A stretch of 64,000 bases of DNA from Alistipes sp. GTDB lineage: Bacteria > Bacteroidota > Bacteroidia > Bacteroidales > Rikenellaceae. Below the pieces are notes generated by a model. That model saw only the letters and a program-made list of their open reading frames with translations. It had not been told where the DNA came from and did no database searches. The position numbers and the translations under genes were made by a program. The DNA lies in the NCBI GenBank assembly GCA_017936685.1, contig JAGBFA010000005.1:1-64000 (forward strand). Direction: 5' to 3'. Shown in pieces: positions 33,523-42,339 of this stretch. Every line of letters begins with the position of its first letter. Positions within the stretch are counted from its first letter, which is position 1.

Positions 33523-33530
33523 CAAAGTTA
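33523..33530 (-). promoter_or_regulatory. -7 element for SUI1 gene
   Basis: The minus strand reads TAACTTTG, a match to TAnnTTTG, 85 bases before the start at 33438. Confidence 0.45.
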
Positions 33531-33542
33531 GGAAATAATTTT

Positions 33543-33550
33543 TAACTTTA
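33543..33550 (+). promoter_or_regulatory. Possible -7 element for DUF4435 gene
   Basis: TAACTTTA differs by one base from TAnnTTTG and lies only 6 bases before the ATG at 33556, so the transcript would be nearly leaderless if this start is right. Confidence 0.3.
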
Positions 33551-33555
33551 CAGAC

Positions 33556-34623
33556 ATGAAACGATCGACTGCCTCAAAAATGCGCCGCGATACCTTTTCT
33601 TATAAAGCGGCCGACCTGCCGCCGGTGCTGCCGCCGCCCGACGACCGCCGTCTTGTGAGGGTTTTTGTCGAGGGCTACGAGGACGTGGCTTTCTGGCGCG
33701 GCATATTCGACCATTTCCGCAATCCCTATCTGCGCTTCGAGATCTCGGTGCCTAACCGCGAGGATCTGCCCAAGGGCAAAAAGGTGCTGCTGTCGATGGT
33801 CGACAACGGCGAGGAGGATCTGCTGTTGTGCGTCGATTCCGATTTCGACTATCTGTTCAACGCCTCTACCGAGCAGTCCGAACGCGTGCTGTCGGCGCGC
33901 AACATGTTCCATACATATACTTATGCCACGGAGAACTGCCTGTGCTACGCGCCGTCGCTGCACAACGTCTGCGTCAAGGCCACCAAGAATGATACGCGCA
34001 TATTCGACTTCGTGCGTTTCTTCGACGAATACTCCTGCGCGATCTATCCTCTGTTCCTGTGGTATGCCTACTCGGCCAAACAGTCGACCGAGTGCGTGTT
34101 CCGTCTGGCTGAGTTCCGTGCCTCGGTGCGCCTGGGGCACTTCGACATTACCGATAACGGTGCGAATACGCTGGCGTGGCTGCGCCGCAATGTCGACCGC
34201 CGCCGCCGTCATCTCGAAGAGCGCAATCCCGATATGGTTGAGGCCGTCTGTCGTTTCGGCGAGGAGCTGCGGCAGCGCGGTGTCGAGCCGCAGACGACCT
34301 ATCTGTTCATGCACGGCCATACGCTGATGGATAATGTCGTTCTGGTAGTGCTCGGAGCCGTGTGCGAGCAGCTGCGCCGATTGTCGTTAGCCAAAATAGA
34401 GTCCTCGCAGAAGCAGGGCGTGGCACTGCGTAACGAACTGAGCAACTACACCAACACCTTGCGTTCGATACGCGATGTGCTGCTCGATAATGAAAACTAC
34501 ACGACATGCCCTCTTTACAAACGCCTGCGCGACGATATACAGGAGTATCTGACGGCGATGATCGCCCGCATAAAGGAGGAGCGTCCGGCTCCGGCCATGC
34601 TGCGCTGCAATTTCGAGCCTTGA
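33556..34623 (+). CDS. DUF4435 protein, TOPRIM-like nuclease fold
   Basis: This 355-residue protein has motifs typical of DUF4435: VEGYEDVAFWRGIF near residue 38 (compare the E of a TOPRIM motif), LLLCVDSDFDYLF near 92 (the DxD motif) and TYATENCLCYAP near 120. The C-terminal half is helical. DUF4435 proteins relate to OLD-family nucleases and can occur in defence genes, but here no ATPase gene is next to it. Cytosolic. The catalytic acidic residues look intact. Defence or DNA repair roles are possible. Confidence 0.85.
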   Translation: MKRSTASKMRRDTFSYKAADLPPVLPPPDDRRLVRVFVEGYEDVAFWRGIFDHFRNPYLRFEISVPNREDLPKGKKVLLSMVDNGEEDLLLCVDSDFDYLFNASTEQSERVLSARNMFHTYTYATENCLCYAPSLHNVCVKATKNDTRIFDFVRFFDEYSCAIYPLFLWYAYSAKQSTECVFRLAEFRASVRLGHFDITDNGANTLAWLRRNVDRRRRHLEERNPDMVEAVCRFGEELRQRGVEPQTTYLFMHGHTLMDNVVLVVLGAVCEQLRRLSLAKIESSQKQGVALRNELSNYTNTLRSIRDVLLDNENYTTCPLYKRLRDDIQEYLTAMIARIKEERPAPAMLRCNFEP

Positions 34624-35017
34624 CAGGTGCGGCCGTGCATCATATTTCACCGACGACCTTGATGCTGCTTACGAATTTTAATATATACCTATTATTATAT
34701 ATATACAACATGCCCCTGTAATATCATATAATTGATAAATTCCCGATTATAGAGTGTTATTTACACGCATTGTAAAGCTGCATATTATTCCGAATTTACC
34801 TGTAAAAATGCATTTATGGCGCATGTTTATCGGGGCGTTTTTAGTGCGCTTTCAAATTATATAATAAATTGTAATTTTAATTATGAATCGTAAGTTTTTA
34901 AATCTATTGTCGAAAAAACTATAAATAACTAAAAAATATTAATAAAATAATTTGGCAATTCGAAATCCATTTCATATCTTTGTAAATGAACTTTTATATT
35001 AATTTTTGTTAAAACTA
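34624..35017. other. AT-rich regulatory spacer before SusC
   Basis: About 390 bases of AT-rich DNA end in a strong promoter. There are poly-A/T tracts and no open frame of note. The low GC content relative to the very GC-rich coding DNA suggests an upstream regulatory or UP-like region. No terminator for the DUF4435 gene was recognised. Confidence 0.6.
34951..34982 (+). promoter_or_regulatory. Promoter of the SusC/SusD operon
   Basis: TTTG at 34951-34954 and TATCTTTG at 34975-34982, 20 bases apart, match both Bacteroidota elements exactly. The predicted leader is about 30 bases. Confidence 0.8.
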
Positions 35018-38000
35018 ATGCTTATGGTTAAAAAAGTTGTACTATCTGTGTTTGCCGCTCTGGCTTTGGGGTGCTCTTTGGCATCGGCACAGGGTCAGCG
35101 GATTACCGGTACTGTAACCGACGAGTCGGGTCAGCCGGTGATCGGAGCAGCGGTTGCGGTAGAGGGAACTCAACGAGGTACCATTACCAATGTCGACGGT
35201 TCTTACGAGATCGTCGCGCCGTCTGATGCAACTCTGAATTTCTCGTTCCTCGGTCTGGAACCTCAGTCGGTTCCCGTCTCGGGCAGAACGCAGATAGATG
35301 TTGTCATGAAGGACGATTCTAAAAATATCGGAGATGTGACGGTCGTGGCTTACGGCAAGAAGCGTAAGGAGGACCTCGTAGGTTCGGTATCGAAGGTGAA
35401 GGAGAGTCTCATATCGAACTCTCAGGCCTCGTCTGTAACCAAGTCGCTCGAAGGTGCCGTAGCCGGTGTGCAGATCTTCAGCTCGACGGGTCAGCCCGGT
35501 AGCGATGCGTCGATCGTTGTGCGCGGTGTCGGTTCTATCTCAGCGAGCAACGGTGCCCTTATCGTTGTCGACGGTGTGCCGTTCAACGGTTCGCTGTCGG
35601 ACATCAACCCTGCCGATATCGAGAACATGTCCGTATCGAAGGACGCCGTATCTAACTCTCTGTACGGTTCGCGTGCCGCCAACGGTGTGGTAATGATCAC
35701 CACCCGTACCGGTAAGCAGGATCGCACGCGCGTATCGTTCAAGGGTACGTGGGGTGTCAACATGCGTGGTGTCGAGGATTACGACATGGCTCGCAACCAG
35801 GCCGAGTTCTACGAGTTGACGTGGTACGGTCTGCGTAACAACGCATGGGCCAACAACGGCCACGATCTGGCAGCTGCCAACCTTACGGCCAGCCAGACCC
35901 TGCTTCCCGAGTTGGGTAACTACAACTCGTTTATCATTCCTTCGGGCCAGTATCTCGTGGGTACCAACGGTAAGTTGAATCCCCATGCACGCCTCCGCTA
36001 CGACGATTCGTTCTATGATGCGATGTTCAAGAACTCGTTCCGTCAGGAGTATATGGCTTCGGTTTCGGGCGGTACGGCCAAGACCGACTACTACCTCTCT
36101 ATGGGTTATCTCGACGATACCTCTTACGTAGTGGGTTCGGACTACGAGCGTCTGACCATGCGCGCCAACGTCAATACCCAGGTGTTCAAGTGGTTGAAGG
36201 TGGGTATGAACCTCTCTTACGCCAAGACTACGAGCAACGGCTCGCAGGAGAGTCAGGGTCTTGCCTCGAACCCCTTCGAGGTGGCTCGCGGCTGGGCTCC
36301 TATCTATCCCGTTCACGCTTACGATGCCGAGGGTAATATGAAGTACAACGCCGACGGCACGCCCATGTACGATAACGGTATGAAGGTTACCGACGGTACG
36401 GACAACCGTCCGACGGCCACCAACCAGAACGTCATCTGCAACCTCTATGAGGATATCCGTCGTTCGACTTATCACAACCTCTCGACCCGTACTTATGCCG
36501 AGGTTTCGTTCTTGAAGGACTTCACCTTCACTATAAACTATGCATACGACCTCGTTTCGGGTATCGGTACTACCTATTATACTCCCACCATCGGTGACGG
36601 TCAGTCGTTCAACGGTCGTTCGACCAAGTCGTCTGCATTGGCCGAGACCATGACTCTCAACCAGCTGCTCGCTTATCGCAAGGCCATCGGCAATCACCAT
36701 ATCGAGGCTTTGATCGGTCACGAGTACTATAAGCGCAACGGTGAGTCTATGTCGGGTCAGAAGACCAACTTCTACGATCCCAAGAATCCCGAGTTGGACA
36801 ATGGCGGTGCCATACAGGAGTTGGGTTCTACGACCTATATGCACAATATCGAGGGTTATTTCTTGAAGGCCGACTACGATTTCGCCCACAAGTATTACCT
36901 CTCGGGTGCCGTTCGTCGCGACGGTACGTCGCGTTTCCTCGACCGCTGGGGTACCTTCTGGTCGGTAGGTGCTGCATGGCGTATCTCTTCGGAGAACTTC
37001 ATGTCTAACGCCCGCACATGGCTCCACGATCTGAAGCTCCGCGCATCTTACGGTACGCAAGGTAACGAGAACATCGGTACCGGCTACATGTACACTCCTT
37101 ATCAGGATCAGTGGACTGTAAGCTGGGACGGTTCGAACCTCTCTACCTCTCAGGCATTCTACGGTAACCCCGATCTTACGTGGGAGAAGCAGAAGACTTT
37201 CGACGTAGGTGTCGACTTCAACTTCTGGGGCCGTCTCTACGGTAATATCGACTACTTCTACCGCCGCACCGACGACATGTTGTTCCGTCGTTCTAAGTCT
37301 ATTTCGGGCGGTCGTCCCTACAACTGGGAGAATGTCGGCGATATGCAGAACCAGGGTATCGAGTTCGAGTTGAACGTCGACGCTATCAAGCGCAAGAACG
37401 TCCAGTTGACCGTATCGCTCGTAGGTTCGCACTATGCCAACAAGGTGCTCACTCTGCCCGAAGAGTCGCAGAAAGACGGTATCATCTCAGGCAACCAGCG
37501 TCTGATGGAGGGTTTCAGCCGTTATGAGTACTTTACCTATCATTACGTAGGTATCGCCGAGGACGGTAAGCCCCAGTGGAACTACTTCCCGGTTGACGAC
37601 CAGGGCAACTATATCCTCGATGAGAACGGTAACAAGACTATCGGTGTCACTTCCGATTACAGCTTGGTTTCTTCGTCGAATGCCAAATTCGAGACCGGCA
37701 AGTCGGCTCTGCCCGATTTCCAGGGCGGTCTGAACCTCTCGCTGCGTCTCTACGGCTTCGATCTGTCGGTTGCCACGTCATTCCAGATCGGCGGTTATAT
37801 CTATGATACGAACTATGTCGAAACGCTTTCTTCTACGTTCTACGTAGGTCACAACCGCGACATGTGGAAGACTTGGAATCCCGAGACTCAGAGCGGCAAG
37901 TATCCTATCTGGGACGCAGTTTCTCAGTCGAGCTCTATGGGTCAGTCTTCGGATCTGTGGCTGACCTCTGCTTCATACTTCAACATACGTAACATCACTT

Positions 38001-38197
38001 TGGGTTACACGTTCCCGTCGAAGTGGATGAAGAAGATCGGTATCGAGAGTGTCCGCGTATTCGTTATGGCCGACAATGTGGCTCTGTTCTCTGCCCGCAA
38101 GGGTCTCGACCCGCGTATCAGCATGAGCGGTCAGGGCGGCTTCGGCGGTTATGCGCAGATCAGAACCGTCTCGGGTGGTATAAATCTTAACTTCTAA
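35018..38197 (+). CDS. SusC/RagA-type TonB-dependent transporter
   Basis: This protein of about 1059 residues starts at the ATG at 35018 (or 35024, six bases later; both give a normal signal peptide ending ALGCSLASA). A CarboxypepD_reg-like domain comes first (RITGTVTDESGQPVIGAAVA), with the TonB box-like segment VTVVAYGKKRKEDLVGSV, then the plug (VRGVGSISASNGALIVVDGV; SNSLYGSRAANGVVMITTR) and a long barrel to the terminal GGINLNF. It pairs with the following SusD gene for import of an oligomeric nutrient. The gene uses many preferred codons (ggt, cgt), suggesting high expression. The nutrient is not evident; no glycosidase is linked. Confidence 0.97.
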   Translation: MLMVKKVVLSVFAALALGCSLASAQGQRITGTVTDESGQPVIGAAVAVEGTQRGTITNVDGSYEIVAPSDATLNFSFLGLEPQSVPVSGRTQIDVVMKDDSKNIGDVTVVAYGKKRKEDLVGSVSKVKESLISNSQASSVTKSLEGAVAGVQIFSSTGQPGSDASIVVRGVGSISASNGALIVVDGVPFNGSLSDINPADIENMSVSKDAVSNSLYGSRAANGVVMITTRTGKQDRTRVSFKGTWGVNMRGVEDYDMARNQAEFYELTWYGLRNNAWANNGHDLAAANLTASQTLLPELGNYNSFIIPSGQYLVGTNGKLNPHARLRYDDSFYDAMFKNSFRQEYMASVSGGTAKTDYYLSMGYLDDTSYVVGSDYERLTMRANVNTQVFKWLKVGMNLSYAKTTSNGSQESQGLASNPFEVARGWAPIYPVHAYDAEGNMKYNADGTPMYDNGMKVTDGTDNRPTATNQNVICNLYEDIRRSTYHNLSTRTYAEVSFLKDFTFTINYAYDLVSGIGTTYYTPTIGDGQSFNGRSTKSSALAETMTLNQLLAYRKAIGNHHIEALIGHEYYKRNGESMSGQKTNFYDPKNPELDNGGAIQELGSTTYMHNIEGYFLKADYDFAHKYYLSGAVRRDGTSRFLDRWGTFWSVGAAWRISSENFMSNARTWLHDLKLRASYGTQGNENIGTGYMYTPYQDQWTVSWDGSNLSTSQAFYGNPDLTWEKQKTFDVGVDFNFWGRLYGNIDYFYRRTDDMLFRRSKSISGGRPYNWENVGDMQNQGIEFELNVDAIKRKNVQLTVSLVGSHYANKVLTLPEESQKDGIISGNQRLMEGFSRYEYFTYHYVGIAEDGKPQWNYFPVDDQGNYILDENGNKTIGVTSDYSLVSSSNAKFETGKSALPDFQGGLNLSLRLYGFDLSVATSFQIGGYIYDTNYVETLSSTFYVGHNRDMWKTWNPETQSGKYPIWDAVSQSSSMGQSSDLWLTSASYFNIRNITLGYTFPSKWMKKIGIESVRVFVMADNVALFSARKGLDPRISMSGQGGFGGYAQIRTVSGGINLNF

Positions 38198-38218
38198 ACA
38201 TCAGGGAGGACATAATAT

Positions 38219-39856
38219 ATGAAAAGTACAAAAATATTTTTAGCGGCCTTACTGTCGTCGGCTATCGCGACCTCGTGTATCGAAGAGGCTCATCACGATT
38301 CGTATCTCGGTGCTGACCGCAGAGACGAGATCGCTACGGCCGATCCCGACAAGGTATTCGCCTCTACCGAGCAGTCGATATACCTCTACATGCAGCAGCA
38401 TGTTTATCAGAACTCATCGCACAACTGGTTCGGACAGAAGAGCTTCGATTATCTGACCTCGCTTATGGGCAACGATATGGTGCTGACCGGAAAGTTCGCG
38501 ATGTCGTACTACCACTATATGCTCGATTACGGTACTTCTGGCACCTATATCTCGACGTACAACCGTTTCAACGAGTATTACGATCATATAGCTATCGCCA
38601 ACGAGATCCTCGGTTCTTTGGACAAGGAGTCGACCGATCCCAATCTGCTTCGCTATCGTGCCGTAGCACTTACCGAGCGCGGATATGCCTACTGGCAGCT
38701 TACCAACCTCTATCAGCGTGCCTACTATGTGGGTGCCGACGATACGAAGTGGGGTAAGGGTAAGGTCTACGACTGGTCACAGTACACCTGCGTGCCCCTG
38801 GTTACGGAGGAGCTTACGGGCGATCAGCCTCTGTCGAGCCTCGATCAGATCTACGAGCAGCTGCTCGGCGACTTGGAGGAGGCATACGAGATCTTCGAGA
38901 AGATAGGCAAGATCCACACTCCGTCGCCTACCGATTTCGACGGTTGCGTGGCTGCTACCTACCTCTATCGTGCATATATGGTCAAGCATGAGTGGGACAA
39001 CGCCATCAAGTATGCCCAGGTCGTGATGGACAATATTCCGATTCTTACCTCGGAGAGCGATCTTACCCAGGGCTTCAGCCTTATCACTCTGCCCGACGTA
39101 GTCTTGGGCTGCGACATTACCACCGACAACACTACGGTCTACATGTCGTTCTTCTCGCAGATGGACTCTTATGGCGACGGTTATGCCGGTATCGGCGTAT
39201 GGCGTGCGGGTTTCAAGCCGTTCGTGGATCGTATCGCCGACAACGACGTTCGTTTGCAGTGGTTCAGCAACCATGCCCGTTCGGCCGACAATCTGCTGCG
39301 TGATACCGATGTCCCCGCCGACGTTCCTTATCAGGCTGTTAAGTTCATCGGTGCAGGCCGTGATGCCATCAAGGCTCTTCCTTCGGGCGAGCGCAGTGCC
39401 GATGGCTGGAACCTGGGCGACTACATCTACTTGCGTTCTGAGGAGGCTTGGTTCACCAAGGCCGAGGCTCTGGCGCACAAGGGTGATCTGTCAGGTGCCC
39501 GCGGCGTACTGGCCGACGTGCTCAAAGACCGTATCCCCGGTTACGTATGTCTTGCCAATACCAAGGCCGATGTCATCGAGGAGATCAACTTCCAGAAGCG
39601 TGTGGAGTTCTGGGGCGAGGGTATCGAGTATATCGACAACCGCCGTCTGAATATCCCCATCGATCGTCTCGACGCAACTTGGGGCGCAGCTAACAACAAC
39701 CACTATGTCGACGGTAAGATCCGTGTCGAGCAGGAGGCCAACAGAATGGTTTACTACATTCCTACTGGTGAGGTCGAGGCCAATACCATGATCGAATTCG
39801 GCGACCAGCAGGTTGTCGTGGGCGGCGACTCTGGCGAAGGTGGTTCAGAAGAGTAG
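38219..39856 (+). CDS. SusD/RagB-type surface lipoprotein
   Basis: This 545-residue lipoprotein (lipobox IATSCIEE, Cys about 20) has the helical TPR-rich layout of the SusD family: SusD-like N-terminal part (FASTEQSIYLYMQQHVYQNS), a large middle and the C-terminal RagB region (KRVEFWGEGIEYIDNRRL), which matches the usual [RK]..EF.GEG.R.. pattern. It is 21 bases after SusC and would form its lid. There is no adjacent SusE/F homologue by name; the next gene occupies that place. Confidence 0.95.
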   Translation: MKSTKIFLAALLSSAIATSCIEEAHHDSYLGADRRDEIATADPDKVFASTEQSIYLYMQQHVYQNSSHNWFGQKSFDYLTSLMGNDMVLTGKFAMSYYHYMLDYGTSGTYISTYNRFNEYYDHIAIANEILGSLDKESTDPNLLRYRAVALTERGYAYWQLTNLYQRAYYVGADDTKWGKGKVYDWSQYTCVPLVTEELTGDQPLSSLDQIYEQLLGDLEEAYEIFEKIGKIHTPSPTDFDGCVAATYLYRAYMVKHEWDNAIKYAQVVMDNIPILTSESDLTQGFSLITLPDVVLGCDITTDNTTVYMSFFSQMDSYGDGYAGIGVWRAGFKPFVDRIADNDVRLQWFSNHARSADNLLRDTDVPADVPYQAVKFIGAGRDAIKALPSGERSADGWNLGDYIYLRSEEAWFTKAEALAHKGDLSGARGVLADVLKDRIPGYVCLANTKADVIEEINFQKRVEFWGEGIEYIDNRRLNIPIDRLDATWGAANNNHYVDGKIRVEQEANRMVYYIPTGEVEANTMIEFGDQQVVVGGDSGEGGSEE

Positions 39857-39898
39857 TCTTCGACCGATATTTTGGTGTAATTTATAAAGATTGATAAT

Positions 39899-42187
39899 AT
39901 GAAAAACATAAAAAGCTTGCTATATGCGGCAGTCGCAGTCTTGTTGTTACCTCTGGCATCATGTAGCGACGACGACTACGAGCGCGTTCCCGTGCCTGCC
40001 GGCCAGGAGGTATATTTCAGTGAGTCGCTGGCAACCACGCACAACATTACCCGCGGCACCTCTTCGCTCGAGATTCCCGTCATGCGTATCAAGACCGAGG
40101 AGGCCGAGACCGTACAGCTCATGTCGGAAGACGAGTCTGGTCTGTTCACTATTCCCGGCAGCGTTACTTTCGCCGCCGGTGAGAGCACTTCGAAGGTTAC
40201 CATCTCTTACCGCTTCGAGGATCTGAGCTATGGCACCGATTACAACGTATCCCTGCTTATTATGGGCAACTCTTCGGAGTGGGGACAGTCGCAGGTGCAT
40301 CTCACACTCTCTGTTCCCGAGCCTTGGACCAAGTTGGGTACAGGTCTCTATCGCGACGATGTCATCGCATCGGCATTCAACGGCATAGAGCCGATGGAGA
40401 CCGAGGTGGATATCTATGAGTATGACGGCCGTGAGGGATACTATTATCTCGATTCTCCTTACAGCGCGGTATTCCTCGCACCTCTGTTCGGTGCCGATCC
40501 GAGCGAACTTGGCAACAATGTCCGTGCGACGAAGTTCATCATCGATGCCACCGATCCCGATGCAGTTGTCATAGGCTCTGCCGCTGCTCCTCAGGATTGC
40601 GGTTGTATCCTCGGCAGCGACGGCTGGATCTCTATATTCTCAGATGCCCCCGGTACTTTGGAGGACGGTATCATCACCTTCCCTGTCGACGGTATCCGAG
40701 TATGCTTCTCTGAACATGCAGGTCAGTCTTTTGCTGTGAACTCTAACGGTGCGTTCCGTGTGGTTCTTCCCGGCGTAACGGTGCTCGATTGTTCGATTGG
40801 AGCCGCTTACGACGGTATGAAGACGGCAGCCAACGGTTCGACTTCGGCTCTGTTCAACCTTGCGTTCGGTGCCGACGTAGAGTCTTACAAATATGTTATT
40901 GCCGAGGGTGACGTTACCGACGATTTGGCTACCGTAGTAGCCGGTATCGTCGACGGTTCGATAGAGAACGTTGCCGAGGGTTCGATCGAGAATACTTCGA
41001 TCGCCGTGGCTCTCGAAGAGAGCGGCATGCACAGCTTCGTAGCTGTTCCTTACAGCGGCGGCGAGGCTCAGACGGACGATGCGGTTATCGTCGTGTTCTT
41101 CTTCCCCGGATCGAATGGCGGAGATATTCCCGATATCGAGATCCTGTTGGAGATGGGATATGCCGAGGAGTACCTCAAACCGGAGGCCGCAGCCCAGTAT
41201 CCTTCGACCTCTAACCTGGTGTTCTATCTCGAGGCTACCGATGTCAAGAGCATAAAGTATTACATCAATAAGACTTCGGTGCTCGCTAATTTCGGTGAAG
41301 AAGAGTATCCGGAAATAGTCGCCGCTTATGGTGTCGACGGTGCAAACATGCTGGACCCTTTGAAGCAGAACGGTTATTATCTCGGTCTGTTCTCGAACCG
41401 CGAGGCCGGAACATCGTACACCCTGTTGATGCTTGTGGAGAGTATCTATGGTAAGACCTATCTCGTATCTGCTACGAAGTCTACCACGGCAATCGAATAT
41501 ACGGGCGAGTTGGTTCTGGGTACGTATACGATAACCGATGGAGAAGGTGATAATCAAAGTGCTGCTTCATTCACTTTGTCGCCTACCGAGGATCCCAATA
41601 CGTTTATCGTAAGGAATTTCCTGCTTAACAACGCGTCTGCATTCTATGCAGCATACGACTCTTCGGCCGCTACGCTTACGCTTAACGGCATAGAGCAGGG
41701 ATACGAAGATGATGGCAATATTTTCGGGAAGATATACGGCTGGTTTAACAAGGACAAAGATTGGGTTTACGCCTATCTCTCATCTGCCACGGAGGATTAC
41801 GCAACGAGTAACGTCCCCGTCGTGTTCGGTATCGATGCAGCCACCAAGCAGATCAAGACTCTGAAAACTTATTTGTCATTATCGGTGTTCGTGAAAACTT
41901 CTGAGCAATATATCGGTGACGCATTAGCTTTCACTCCGCAGAGCGTTATCGCTCTTGATAACGGAACTGCCGCAGCGTCGGCTAAGACCGCCGTATCTGG
42001 TTTTACAAAGAACTTCCGCTATTTGCAGACTCCTGTAATGTTGGTGAGAGGCTTCGAAGCCGCCAGTGGCGACAAGTGCACTAAGCTGGACATGAAGCGT
42101 GAGCTGCGCACCGTCAAGGTGCAGGCCGAGCCTTGCGCCCGTCAGACGAAGTCGAATTTTACGACCAAATTCGCAAAGCGTTTCTAA
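39899..42187 (+). CDS. Large surface lipoprotein with beta-rich domains (SusE/F position)
   Basis: This 762-residue lipoprotein (lipobox LPLASCSDDDYERV) starts with an Ig/Calx-beta-like domain at about 30-140 (IPGSVTFAAGESTSKVTI) and continues with beta-sandwich-like modules. A DUF-type region at about 340-420 repeats GDVTDDLATVVAGIVDG and NVAEGSIENTS-like turns. The C-terminus is basic (KSNFTTKFAKRF). It occupies the place of SusE/SusF ligand-binding proteins and would sit on the surface. Sequence family not recognised; function inferred from position. Confidence 0.8.
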   Translation: MKNIKSLLYAAVAVLLLPLASCSDDDYERVPVPAGQEVYFSESLATTHNITRGTSSLEIPVMRIKTEEAETVQLMSEDESGLFTIPGSVTFAAGESTSKVTISYRFEDLSYGTDYNVSLLIMGNSSEWGQSQVHLTLSVPEPWTKLGTGLYRDDVIASAFNGIEPMETEVDIYEYDGREGYYYLDSPYSAVFLAPLFGADPSELGNNVRATKFIIDATDPDAVVIGSAAAPQDCGCILGSDGWISIFSDAPGTLEDGIITFPVDGIRVCFSEHAGQSFAVNSNGAFRVVLPGVTVLDCSIGAAYDGMKTAANGSTSALFNLAFGADVESYKYVIAEGDVTDDLATVVAGIVDGSIENVAEGSIENTSIAVALEESGMHSFVAVPYSGGEAQTDDAVIVVFFFPGSNGGDIPDIEILLEMGYAEEYLKPEAAAQYPSTSNLVFYLEATDVKSIKYYINKTSVLANFGEEEYPEIVAAYGVDGANMLDPLKQNGYYLGLFSNREAGTSYTLLMLVESIYGKTYLVSATKSTTAIEYTGELVLGTYTITDGEGDNQSAASFTLSPTEDPNTFIVRNFLLNNASAFYAAYDSSAATLTLNGIEQGYEDDGNIFGKIYGWFNKDKDWVYAYLSSATEDYATSNVPVVFGIDAATKQIKTLKTYLSLSVFVKTSEQYIGDALAFTPQSVIALDNGTAAASAKTAVSGFTKNFRYLQTPVMLVRGFEAASGDKCTKLDMKRELRTVKVQAEPCARQTKSNFTTKFAKRF

Positions 42188-42219
42188 TTGCAACCGAGCC
42201 TGATGGCTCCTGATATCGA

Positions 42220-42260
42220 AGATCGGGCACGGCATTACGCCGTGCCCGATCTCTATTTTG
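42220..42260 (+). terminator. Terminator of the SusCD unit
   Basis: AGATCGGGCACGGC / GCCGTGCCCGATCT makes a 14-bp perfect stem with a 6-base loop, followed by CTATTTT. It lies about 33 bases after the lipoprotein stop. Confidence 0.85.
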
Positions 42261-42272
42261 CATATTTTATAT

Positions 42273-42302
42273 TTTGCGGGAGAGAAAAAATCATTATCTT
42301 TG
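42273..42302 (+). promoter_or_regulatory. Promoter of the subtilisin-like lipoprotein gene
   Basis: TTTG at 42273-42276 and TATCTTTG at 42295-42302, spaced by 18 bases, lie just past the SusCD terminator. The protease pair is thus a separate transcript. Confidence 0.65.
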
Positions 42303-42339
42303 CGTATAGAGTACCATAATTTATTTATAAACGATTATT